A DNA stretch of 64,000 bases from Fulvivirga ulvae. Its GTDB lineage: Bacteria; Bacteroidota; Bacteroidia; Cytophagales; Cyclobacteriaceae. A program made the position numbers and the translations under genes. The stretch spans positions 186,001 through 250,000 of the forward strand of contig NZ_CP089981.1 in assembly GCF_021389975.1 (NCBI RefSeq). The letters are read 5' to 3'. Below are positions 43,742-52,800 of this stretch, piece after piece (positions within the stretch are counted from its first letter, which is position 1; the number at the start of each line of letters is the position of its first letter). The notes beneath the pieces are model-generated. The model made no database searches. It saw nothing but the letters and a program-made list of their open reading frames with translations, and was not told the DNA's origin.

Positions 43742-44671
43742 TTACAGCTCTTTAATAGAAGGCACTTTCAATTCCTCCATATTCCATCCTGCCCGCCTTG
43801 CTCCAGCTTGATAAGCACTTTCCAGAAAGGCTAATACAGCCCCGGCAGGATCATCCGCATTTTTCACATCTTCATACCTTAATAGTGCCATGGGACTGCC
43901 ATTGCTTTCTGCCCATTTGGCGGCTTCGGGCTGTAACGTTTCCTTATCAATGCCTGCGGGCGACGGGTAGGTGTAAGAGTAATACATAGGTTCCTGCAGG
44001 TTGTCATCGCCTGCCCAGAAGCCAAAGCTTATTTGTTCGTGTGAGTAGGTGTCCTTTTCCAGAATGCGGGCAGACCCATCCATTTTAGGTAGTTTCTTCC
44101 CGGAAAACCGGGTAACAGTCAGGTCCAGATGATGCCAATAGATCTGAACAGGGCAGGTCTTGCCGTAAAACATTCCACTGAACTCTTTAAAAATAGCATT
44201 ATTCCACCTCATTAGCTTCCAGAACCTATGGATGAAATCCCAGTCGTATTGACGATACATTGTCAGCTGTTCAAAAGATTCTTCAATACCCATGTCAAAA
44301 GGCTTCGCTACAAACTGAGGATGTAGCCCAAGGCTGGCCAGAGCATCCATATATTGCTTGTAGAAAGTGGCAATGTCAGGGCTACTTTCAAGAGATATGG
44401 TCATTACTGTTCCTGTACTGCACAATATGACGACTTCCTTTCTCAGTATGTCAAACTCTATATCGACACTATCCTGACCATCATTAATAGGAATGCTATG
44501 AGTGCCAAAGCCTCGTGAGGTAACATAAAGGGTGATATACCACCAGTGGTTTTTCCTTGCAGTAAGTTTTAACCGGGACTTGCCGATAATCTGCAATATC
44601 AAATGAAGTGTAAGGCGGGTATCAGTCCATGCGTGAAAAGGCAAGTCGGGTAATTGAGGGGCTTTTTTCAT
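43742..44671 (-). CDS. DUF5996-family protein
   Basis: 309 residues, no signal peptide. The typical order is visible: W in LPFHAWTDTRLTLHLILQI, RKNHWWYITLYVTSRGFGT, then HHLDLTVTRFSGKKLP and SFGFWAGDDN, with YYSYTYPSPAG towards the end. Family function is unknown, though it is widespread in bacteria. The flanking minus-strand region downstream holds the 5'-nucleotidase; upstream is a pseudogene region. No operon partner is clear. Confidence 0.88.
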   Translation of the reverse strand: MKKAPQLPDLPFHAWTDTRLTLHLILQIIGKSRLKLTARKNHWWYITLYVTSRGFGTHSIPINDGQDSVDIEFDILRKEVVILCSTGTVMTISLESSPDIATFYKQYMDALASLGLHPQFVAKPFDMGIEESFEQLTMYRQYDWDFIHRFWKLMRWNNAIFKEFSGMFYGKTCPVQIYWHHLDLTVTRFSGKKLPKMDGSARILEKDTYSHEQISFGFWAGDDNLQEPMYYSYTYPSPAGIDKETLQPEAAKWAESNGSPMALLRYEDVKNADDPAGAVLAFLESAYQAGARRAGWNMEELKVPSIKEL

Positions 44672-44773
44672 AACTTATACTTTTAAGTGAGTACTAGTTG
44701 ATCACAACTCAGGACTCTTTGCTTAGGTAAGATAGTAAAGTCTGTTCTTTGGTACCAGTAATTTATTCACCGT

Positions 44774-45159
44774 TTAAACTGTAATAATCAAGAAACCAAT
44801 TTTTCCCAACATGGGGCTGGCCGCTTCGGCAAGCACATAGTCCTGGGCAGTGGCAATTCCCTTGAAGGGCAATGAGCCAACCGTGACCACTGCAATGATA
44901 AAGTACAGCAGGATGACAAAAATTACTGAATAGTAATAGGCCTTAGGCAGATTTTTCTCAGGGCTCTCCATATCAGAGGCTGCATTGGCGATAAGCTCAA
45001 AGCCCTCGTAAGCTACAAAGATTACCATCCCCCCAGTCAGCAGCAAATGGGTGTCTCCCAAATTGCAGGGCCAAGCTGCTCCACGTTAGGATTGTCCACC
45101 AGCCCATAAATTCCTATCCCCACAAACGACAGCAGGATTACCAGGTAAAAAATACCCAT
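44774..45159 (-). pseudogene. Remnant of an APC-family amino acid permease
   Basis: The frame from 44776 to about 45060 encodes typical APC permease helices (GGMVIFVAYEGFELIANAAS, then SPEKNLPKAYYYSV and AVVTVGSLPFKGIATAQDY). Upstream, in another frame, come GIFYLVILLSFVGIGIYGLV and NPNVEQLGPAIW (to 45159), so a frameshift lies near 45060 in a TTTGGGAG run. The coding frame stops abruptly at 44774 within the next helix. Both ends are missing: an intact permease would have 12 spans and more than 430 residues. It joins directly onto a NIPSNAP fragment, which suggests a deletion that fused two former genes. Confidence 0.8.
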
Positions 45160-45268
45160 GGTGAACACCTCCAAATTTATTGACCAGTGGAATCCATGTT
45201 TTAGTATAATGCTCAAATTCTTTAAGCTTGTAAGGATCAATAACATACTTTAGGTAGCAGGTAATCAT
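45143..45268 (-). pseudogene. N-terminal fragment of a NIPSNAP-family protein
   Basis: The first 42 codons (MITCYLKYVIDPYKLKEF, then WIPLVNKFGGVHHGYFLP) match the start of NIPSNAP-type small proteins, which usually have about 100 residues. Beyond GYFLP, the frame reads unrelated sequence and stops. From that point an APC permease reads in a neighbouring frame. The overlap GGTATTTTTTACCTGG can encode the boundary of both, so it may mark a short-homology deletion joint. No remainder of the NIPSNAP gene is seen nearby. Confidence 0.75.
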
Positions 45269-45557
45269 ATTTTCACTGGTGTAATGTAACGGATGGGGCT
45301 TTGGCCAAATGACCGGGGTAAAGGCAGGAAAATTTGAAGAACCTTGAGAGGGTTTTAATTGTCACCCGATGAGTGTCTAAGCTTAACACTGGATGGCCTT
45401 TCCCTGTTTAGATCAAACCTAAGTAACCTCATTGGATGACTGAACAGGGCACTCCCTGAGATGGCGTTGGCTGACTTAGGCCTGCGGGTCTTGAGCGGTA
45501 AGCTTTACTAACCCTGGAAGGCTTAGTAAAGCTGGGTTGTAGTGCTGTGAAATTCAC
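45269..45557. other. Gene-free region upstream of the pseudogene pair
   Basis: No coding frame. It holds one GCTTTACYAA repeat copy (45501-45533) and the near-palindrome AGTGTCTAAGCTTAACACT around 45373-45391. It looks like residual sequence from the deletion that made the pseudogene pair. Confidence 0.5.
45501..45533. repeat. Dispersed GCTTTACYAA inverted repeat, copy 4
   Basis: Perfect 11-bp arms AGCTTTACTAA / TTAGTAAAGCT with an 11-nt centre. It shares the left flank CGGTA and right flank GG with copy 2. Confidence 0.7.
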
Positions 45558-45586
45558 AAAAAAACCAGTCAGAAATGACTGGTTTT
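45558..45586 (-). terminator. Rho-independent terminator of the Pmp3-domain lipoprotein gene
   Basis: 11-bp perfect stem AAAACCAGTCA / TGACTGGTTTT (45561-45571 and 45576-45586) with a GAAA/TTTC loop. On the minus strand it runs into TTTTTTTG just past the stop codon at 45611. Confidence 0.9.
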
Positions 45587-45610
45587 AAATTGGTTATGAA
45601 ACATCAAAAA

Positions 45611-46243
45611 CTATCTGAAGTGGTCATGAACGACTATTAGGGAATAGATCATACCTGGGATGAAGAACAGGATCGTCAGCAGCAGGCTAATCCAGAATTT
45701 ATCGATTACTCCATAGGTCAGTCCTACTGCCAGCGGAGGTATGATCACTGCAAGTATCATCATAAGTACATACTGATCACTGGCATTATGGTCTCTGATC
45801 TCCCTGATCTCTTTTTTTATTTCCTTCTTTATCTCCTTTTTTGCTTTTTTCTTAGCCTTTTTAAGCTCTTTTTTCATTTCTTTTGACTCAAGGTCCATGG
45901 CTTTGATCCCATCAATTCTCTCCCTGTGCTTCTCTACCAGTTTATTCATGGATGGGCTTGGAGCCACCGGGATAGCCTCTTCGCTGCTAACAATATATTG
46001 ATCCATTTGAGGCGTCTCAGGCTCTTTATAATCTGTTTTAGTGCTAATCGGAAGAACTGACTCAGCTACTTCATCATTCACCTCATTTGCAGGGTCAGCG
46101 TATCCAGTGTTTGTCAGTTCCTTATCTGGTTTGTAAAAATTGTCGGTTTTTGAAAAATGAGCTCCGTATTCAGGGGCGCATGCATAAAATACCAGAAGCA
46201 AAGCGCAACCCGGTAATAATTGTTTGACGGTAAACTTTTTCAT
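45611..46243 (-). CDS. Lipoprotein-coiled-coil-Pmp3/YqaE fusion protein
   Basis: 210 residues. A lipobox (LLLVFYAC, Cys 22) is followed by an acidic linker (about 30-100), then a highly charged Lys/Glu helix (KKELKKAKKKAKKEIKKEIK, about 122-150). The C-terminal 50 residues form two hydrophobic helices of Pmp3/YqaE type (MILAVIIPPLAVGLTYGVID and SLLLTILFFIPGMIYSLIVV). Pmp3 proteins are usually 50-60 residue stress-induced membrane proteins. Here the module is fused to an anchored, charged N-terminus, so both ends are membrane-associated. It is monocistronic with its own terminator. Confidence 0.85.
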   Translation of the reverse strand: MKKFTVKQLLPGCALLLVFYACAPEYGAHFSKTDNFYKPDKELTNTGYADPANEVNDEVAESVLPISTKTDYKEPETPQMDQYIVSSEEAIPVAPSPSMNKLVEKHRERIDGIKAMDLESKEMKKELKKAKKKAKKEIKKEIKKEIREIRDHNASDQYVLMMILAVIIPPLAVGLTYGVIDKFWISLLLTILFFIPGMIYSLIVVHDHFR

Positions 46244-46342
46244 GACGGTATTTATTAGTTTTACAAACTTGTTTTGACACTATAAATACAATCATCTTTA
46301 CAGAATGTTTATCAAGAGCATTTTCAAGGAACTCCAAACTTT

Positions 46343-47509
46343 ATGACAACTTCGAAAATCGTAATTACCTGCTCACCTCGTGTAGCACCACATCTGGAAA
46401 AAGAAGTCCGCCAACTGGGTTATCAAACCGTAAAAACCGATCACCAGAGCGTGGAGCTTTCCGGTACCTTCGACGATACTTTGAAGCTGAACCTGCACTT
46501 GAGAACTGCCAACAGGGTACTGTTTCATATCAAATCATTCAGGGCCGATCACCCTGACCAATTGTATAAACGCCTCAGGAACATCCCATGGGAAAACTAT
46601 TTTGATGCCGACGGTTATATCAGTATCAAAAGCTTTGTCAGCAACAGGTTCATACAAGATGTACGGTTTGCCAGCCTCCGCGCCAAAGATGCCATTGCTG
46701 ACCGCTTTGTAGATAGATTTGGCAAAAGGCCTGATTCTGGCAAAGACCTGTCTAAAACAGTGCTTTTCCTTCACTGGACTGATGAACATGCCAGCATTTA
46801 CATAGATACATCGGGCGAAACCATTGCCAAACATGGCTACAGAAAAATCCCAATGAAGGCACCTATGATGGAATCTCTGGCATCTGCTACTATACTGACC
46901 TCGCAATGGGATTATAAAAGCCACTTTTTAAACCCCATGTGTGGTAGCGGAACGCTGGCCATAGAAGCCGCCATGACAGCCACTCACCGGGCTCCCGGTC
47001 TTATGCGTGACAACTTCGGCTTCATGCATGTAAAACTCTACAATCCAGCCGTTTGGGAGCAATTAAAAACAGAAGCCAAGAGCAATATCAGGAATGATAT
47101 TGATTTTAAGATCATTGCTTCAGACCTTAACCCGGAAGCTGTAACCGCTGCTCAACGCAACGCCCGTGAAGCCGGAGTTGAACATCTGATCGAGTTTCAT
47201 ACGGGCGATTTCAGGGATATTCCCGTTCCCGAACCTAACAAAGGTGTAATATTTATCAATCCTGAGTATGGTCAGCGTTTGGGAGAGGAAGAAAAACTAG
47301 CTGACATATATCAGGAAATTGGTGATTTTTTCAAAAACAAAGCTCAGGGCTACACCGGCTATATATTTACGGGAAACATGAACCTGGCCAAGAAAATAGG
47401 GCTCAGAACCAAGCGCCGAATAGAATTTTTTAATGGCAAAATAGATTGCAGACTTTTAGAATACGAACTCTATGCAGGGAGCAAAAAAAGTGTTAACTTA
47501 AGTAAATGA
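46343..47509 (+). CDS. THUMP-domain class I RNA methyltransferase (RlmL N-domain-like)
   Basis: 388 residues. An N-terminal ferredoxin-like/THUMP region (about 5-160) is followed by the UPF0020-type methyltransferase domain (about 165-385): HWTDEHASIYIDTSG, FLNPMCGSGTLAIEAAM (motif I), SDLNPEAVTAAQRNA and FINPEYGQRLG (catalytic NPPY-like motif with Glu in place of the second Pro). Homologues install m2G on 23S rRNA or tRNA. The RlmK half of RlmKL is absent. The stop overlaps the start of the patatin gene (ATGA), so both are co-translated. Confidence 0.93.
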   Translation: MTTSKIVITCSPRVAPHLEKEVRQLGYQTVKTDHQSVELSGTFDDTLKLNLHLRTANRVLFHIKSFRADHPDQLYKRLRNIPWENYFDADGYISIKSFVSNRFIQDVRFASLRAKDAIADRFVDRFGKRPDSGKDLSKTVLFLHWTDEHASIYIDTSGETIAKHGYRKIPMKAPMMESLASATILTSQWDYKSHFLNPMCGSGTLAIEAAMTATHRAPGLMRDNFGFMHVKLYNPAVWEQLKTEAKSNIRNDIDFKIIASDLNPEAVTAAQRNAREAGVEHLIEFHTGDFRDIPVPEPNKGVIFINPEYGQRLGEEEKLADIYQEIGDFFKNKAQGYTGYIFTGNMNLAKKIGLRTKRRIEFFNGKIDCRLLEYELYAGSKKSVNLSK

Positions 47510-49794
47510 TTAAGAAGTTGCGTAGGGTTGTAGACACTGTCTATTATTCTTTCCCGGTTAGGTTGTTGTTGAATCATTTTAAGAGAAATCATGTCCTGCT
47601 GATCTGTTGGGTCATACTCTTTGCTATTGTGTCGGGTAACTTCGGTAACTATCTGGGTATCCCTTATTTGTTTCTTGATCCCGTTTATATGAATAAGGTG
47701 AATTTCTTCAGTTTCTTCATCATGGGGATCGTTATTGCCGGCTTCAGCATTGCCTTTCATATCACCACCTACATTAATGACGGCCATAGGTTTTCGTTTA
47801 TAGGTATTCAATCCAAACCATTCACTATATTCAGCCTCAATAACAGCATCATTCCGTTTGTGTTTCTTTTCTGCTATGTGATCTTCATCATACAATACCA
47901 GGTTTCCAATGAATTTGTGGAGCATGACATGCTTCTTCGGAATCTTTTGGGTTTGCTTCTTGGCTATGTAGGTATGACGATTCTGCTATTTGGTTACTTC
48001 TGGTTTACCAATAAGGACATCTTTAAGTATGTGGTTTGCAAAGTAGATGAAAAATTAAAGCAGAATATAAAAGTAACCAGGGCAAGCGCTATGAAAAAAC
48101 TTAACATAGCGAAGAAAAAACAAAGCCGTGTAGATCACTTTCTCAATCTTAATTTTGCCTTCCAGAAAGTTGAGGACGACAAGGGTTTTTATGACCGCAA
48201 CACCATACTCCAGGTATTTGATCAAAATCACTTTAACCTGGTCATCATTGAGCTGTTCATCCTGTTATTGCTGTTAGTTATGGGCATTTTCAGGGACTAC
48301 GAAGCTTTTCAGCTGCCGGCAGCTGCGAGTTTCACTTTGCTACTAACCATCTTTGTCATGTTTGTGGGTGCATTTTCCTACTGGTTTGGCAGCTGGTCAT
48401 CTACGTTTGCGTTAGTGGTTATTATCATTGTTAACTCCTTGGTCAAAGAAGGTTTTTTTAATAAAACCTATAAAGCCTTCGGACTCGACTATACCACCGC
48501 TCCGGCCCCATATACCATAGGCCGTATTGAGGAACTTAACAGCAGCGAAAACAGGGAAAAGGATAAGCAGAAAACCCTTGAGATACTTAATAACTGGCGA
48601 AATAAATTTCCTGCTGACAAAAAGCCTAAGATGATATTCCTTTGTGTGAGTGGCGGTGGCCAGCGGGCCGCATTATGGACACTGAACGTACTCCAATACA
48701 CTGACAGCCTGACGAACGGGCAACTCATGAAGAACACCATGCTTATAACAGGGGCATCCGGTGGGTTAATAGGGGCCAGCTACTATCGCGAGCTTTATTT
48801 GAGAGGTTTGAGTGACAAAAACATTGACCGGCATGCCAAGGAATACCAGGATAAAATTGCCAGTGACAACCTCAACGCAATTATTTTCAGCCTTCTGATG
48901 AATGATGCATTTGTTGGTTTCCAGGATTTTGAATATAACGGCCTGAAGTATGATAAAGATCGCGGATATGCCTTTGAAAACCAACTCAATAAAAATACCG
49001 AATTTGTTATTGACAAGCCCTTGATGGCATACCGGGAGCCCGAAAGGAAGAGCGAGATCCCTATGATGATCATGGCCCCGACGGTGATCAACGATGGAAG
49101 AAAACTTTATATTTCACCTCAGTATGTTTCCTATATGATGGATCGCTCCGATTCAACTTACAGCGGTGAAAAGCTCAGTGGCGTTGAGTTCTTAAGGCTG
49201 TTTGAAGAGCAGAGTGCCGAAAACCTCAGATTCCTTTCCGGCCTGCGAATGAGTGCGACTTTTCCGTACATAACGCCGAACATTACCTTGCCAAGCCAGC
49301 CGCCTATCGAAATAATGGATGCCGGCATTACAGATAATTTTGGAATTTCAGACGCTATCAAGTTCCTTTTTGCCTTTAATGAATGGATCAGCGAAAATAC
49401 CAGTGGTGTGATCTTCGTATCCATCCGCGATTCTGAAAAGAATGGTTCCATAAGTAAAGAAACCAATCTCTCATTATTTGAGAGGTTTTCCATGCCGATC
49501 AGCAGTATATATCAAAACTTTGAAAGCCTCCAGGACATCACCAACGACAGCAAAATGGAGTATGCCCGCGAATGGTTCGATGGCAATATTGAGCGCATTG
49601 ATATTGAGTATATACCACGGGAGTACGCCAAGGAAAACCTGTCCACTGCCGACAGCCTGCGCATGGAAAATGTGCGAAGGGCATCTCTAAGCTGGCGCCT
49701 GACACGCAGAGAAAAAGAAAGCCTGATAGAAAATATCCACACGCATAATAATGAAACGGCCATATTGAAATTGAAATCCTTGCTGGAACAGTAA
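47506..49794 (+). CDS. Polytopic membrane patatin-like phospholipase
   Basis: 762 residues. The N-terminal half carries about seven or eight hydrophobic spans (roughly 25-325) interrupted by a charged cytoplasmic loop (KRKVTRASAMKKLNIAKKKQ-like, near 195-215). The C-terminal half (about 370-720) is a patatin domain: oxyanion loop SGGGQRA near 380, nucleophile Ser418 in GASGG, and catalytic Asp605 in MDAGITDNFG. Patatins hydrolyse phospholipid or acyl-ester bonds. The gene overlaps the RNA methyltransferase gene by 4 nt (ATGA). Fusion of patatin to a multi-span membrane domain places the hydrolase permanently at the inner membrane. Confidence 0.88.
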   Translation: MIKKLRRVVDTVYYSFPVRLLLNHFKRNHVLLICWVILFAIVSGNFGNYLGIPYLFLDPVYMNKVNFFSFFIMGIVIAGFSIAFHITTYINDGHRFSFIGIQSKPFTIFSLNNSIIPFVFLFCYVIFIIQYQVSNEFVEHDMLLRNLLGLLLGYVGMTILLFGYFWFTNKDIFKYVVCKVDEKLKQNIKVTRASAMKKLNIAKKKQSRVDHFLNLNFAFQKVEDDKGFYDRNTILQVFDQNHFNLVIIELFILLLLLVMGIFRDYEAFQLPAAASFTLLLTIFVMFVGAFSYWFGSWSSTFALVVIIIVNSLVKEGFFNKTYKAFGLDYTTAPAPYTIGRIEELNSSENREKDKQKTLEILNNWRNKFPADKKPKMIFLCVSGGGQRAALWTLNVLQYTDSLTNGQLMKNTMLITGASGGLIGASYYRELYLRGLSDKNIDRHAKEYQDKIASDNLNAIIFSLLMNDAFVGFQDFEYNGLKYDKDRGYAFENQLNKNTEFVIDKPLMAYREPERKSEIPMMIMAPTVINDGRKLYISPQYVSYMMDRSDSTYSGEKLSGVEFLRLFEEQSAENLRFLSGLRMSATFPYITPNITLPSQPPIEIMDAGITDNFGISDAIKFLFAFNEWISENTSGVIFVSIRDSEKNGSISKETNLSLFERFSMPISSIYQNFESLQDITNDSKMEYAREWFDGNIERIDIEYIPREYAKENLSTADSLRMENVRRASLSWRLTRREKESLIENIHTHNNETAILKLKSLLEQ

Positions 49795-49844
49795 GCGGCG
49801 CACATCCTAACTAATGATTGTTAGCAAAATCACGAATTATTCGA

Positions 49845-49852
49845 TAATTTTG
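49845..49852 (+). promoter_or_regulatory. -7 box TAATTTTG of icmF
   Basis: Exact TAnnTTTG match 36 bp before the ATG at 49889. Confidence 0.5.
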
Positions 49853-49888
49853 AATCTGATTTTGTGAATCGGAATATCCTAAAATATA

Positions 49889-52800
49889 ATGAAGCAAATA
49901 GCCCCTTACAAGCCCAAAAACAAAGTACGTATTGTTACTGCCGCCAGCCTCTTTGATGGCCACGATGCCGCCATTAACATTATGAGAAGGATCATCCAGG
50001 CCACCGGATGCGAAGTAATACACCTCGGCCACGACAGAAGTGTAGAAGAGGTAGTAAACACAGCTATTCAGGAAGATGCCCAGGCTATAGCCATGACGTC
50101 GTACCAGGGTGGACATACTGAATACTTCAAGTATATGCATGACCTGCTAAATGAAAAAGGGGCCGGACATATTAAGATCTTTGGAGGTGGTGGCGGTGTC
50201 ATCCTTCCTGAGGAGATCGAGGAGTTGCACCAATACGGCATCACCCGCATTTATTCCCCAGATGATGGCAGATCAATGGGGCTGCAGGGGATGATCAACG
50301 ATATGGTAGAAAAATGTGACTTCCCTACAGGTAATAACCTTAACGGAGAAGTAAAGCACCTTCCGATCAAAGATCCTAAAGCCATTGCACGCCTGATATC
50401 CGCCGCAGAAAACTACCCCGAGCAGTCCGCTCCCGAATTTGCAGAAGTGCACAAAAAGGCGGAAGCGGTGAAAATACCAGTGCTTGGTATTACCGGAACC
50501 GGTGGAGCAGGTAAATCATCGCTTGTAGATGAGTTGGTACGCCGATTCCTTATCGATTTTGAAGATAAAAATATAGCCATAGTCTCTGTTGATCCGTCGA
50601 AAAGAAAAACTGGCGGAGCCCTTTTGGGAGACAGGATAAGGATGAACGCCATCCGCAACAACCGGGTTTATATGCGCTCTCTGGCTACAAGACAGTCAAA
50701 CCTTGCACTATCCAAACACGTGGCTGAAGCTATCCAGGTATTAAAAGCTGCCGAATACGATCTGATCATCCTGGAAACATCAGGTATCGGCCAGTCAGAT
50801 ACCGAAATCACTGACCACTCCGACGTAAGCCTTTATGTAATGACTCCCGAATATGGAGCAGCTACTCAGCTTGAAAAGATCGATATGCTCGATTTCGCCG
50901 ACGTCATCGCCATCAATAAATTTGATAAAAGAGGCGCTCTTGATGCCCTAAGAGATGTAAAAAAACAGTACAAAAGAAACCACGGCCTTTGGGAAGTCAG
51001 TGACGAAGACATACCTGTATTTGGCACCATCGCATCTCAATTCAACGATCCGGGCATGAACAGGCTTTATAAGGAGATCATGGATGTGATTGTGAAAGAG
51101 ACAGGAGCCGATCTGAACTCTACTTTTGAGATCAGCAACGAGATGTCAGAAAAGATTTTCGTTATTCCCCCTAAAAGGACCCGCTATCTTTCTGAGATTG
51201 CAGAAAACAACCGCAATTATGACAAGTGGGTTGAAGATCAGGGAGAGGTGGCGCAAAAGCTCTATAGCATCAGAAAGTCTATAGATACACTCAAAGAATC
51301 AGATATTGAAGATAAAGACCGCCTGATCAAAGGACTGGAAGCATCCTATGAAAAGGTGGCTCTTGATTTTGATCCCCGCAACAAAAAGATACTGGACGAG
51401 TGGCCTGAAAAAATAAGCAAGTACAAGGAACCTGTTTATACATTCAGTGTCCGTGGTAAGGACATCTCCATTAAAACGCATACAGAATCTTTATCACATA
51501 GCCAGATCCCTAAAGTGGCCGTGCCCAGGTATGAAGCCTGGGGTGACCTGCTTAAATGGGGCCTTCAGGAGAACTTCCCGGGAGAGTTCCCTTATACATC
51601 TGGTATCTACCCCTTCAAACGTGAGGGCGAAGACCCGACCAGAATGTTTGCAGGGGAAGGCGGGCCTGAAAGAACAAACCGCAGATTCCATTATGTAAGT
51701 CTGGATATGCCGGCAAAGAGGCTTTCCACTGCATTCGATTCGGTAACCCTCTATGGTAACGACCCTGATCATCGTCCAGATATTTATGGAAAAATAGGTA
51801 ACTCAGGTGTTTCTATATGCTGCCTTGATGATGCCAAAAAACTTTATTCGGGGTTCAATCTGGCTGATCCTAAAACCTCGGTCTCCATGACCATTAATGG
51901 CCCTGCGCCTATGCTGCTAGGCTTCTTTATGAATGCCGCCATTGACCAGCAATGCGAGATCTACATTAAAGAAAACGGTCTGGAAAAAGAAGTGGAGAAG
52001 AAAATAAGCAGCATCTATAAAAATGATCAGCGTCCTGAGTATCAGGGTAAACTGCCCTCCGGCAATGATGGTCTTGGCCTTATGCTACTTGGCGTAACGG
52101 GGGATCAGGTATTACCAAAGGATGTCTACGAAAAAATCAAAAAAGAAACATTGAGTGCGGTAAGAGGCACCGTACAGGCCGATATCCTTAAGGAAGATCA
52201 GGCTCAGAATACTTGTATATTCTCAACAGAATTTGCCCTTAGGCTAATGGGTGATGTTCAGGAGTACTTCATCAACCGTAATGTAAGAAACTTCTATTCC
52301 GTATCCATCTCGGGGTACCATATTGCCGAGGCAGGAGCTAATCCAATTACTCAGCTGGCATTTACGCTGGCCAACGGCTTCACCTATGTGGAATACTATC
52401 TGAGCCGCGGAATGGACATCAATAAGTTTGCCCCTAATCTTTCATTCTTCTTCTCCAATGGTATAGACCCCGAATATGCAGTCATTGGCCGTGTAGCCAG
52501 AAGAATCTGGGCAAAGGCTATGAGAGAAAAGTATGGTGCGGATGCAAGATCTCAAATGCTAAAGTACCATATCCAGACATCAGGAAGGTCTTTGCATGCC
52601 CAGGAGATAGATTTTAATGATATACGTACCACACTGCAGGCATTGTATGCAATTTATGACAACTGTAATTCACTGCATACCAATGCTTATGACGAGGCCA
52701 TTACCACGCCTACGGAGGATTCTGTCCGTCGTGCCATGGCCATCCAGCTGATCATCAATAAGGAGCTGGGGCTTGCCAAAAATGAAAACCCGTTACAAGG

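Noticed and set aside
44774..45268. Three short overlapping minus-strand frames as separate small genes
   Set aside because: Their translations are consecutive pieces of a NIPSNAP start and an APC permease in shifted frames, so they are remnants rather than independent genes.
47506..49794. Patatin gene as part of a CBASS-type defence operon
   Set aside because: No cyclase (nucleotidyltransferase) or Cap gene is adjacent; the neighbour is an RNA methyltransferase, and the patatin has a large membrane domain unlike CapV.
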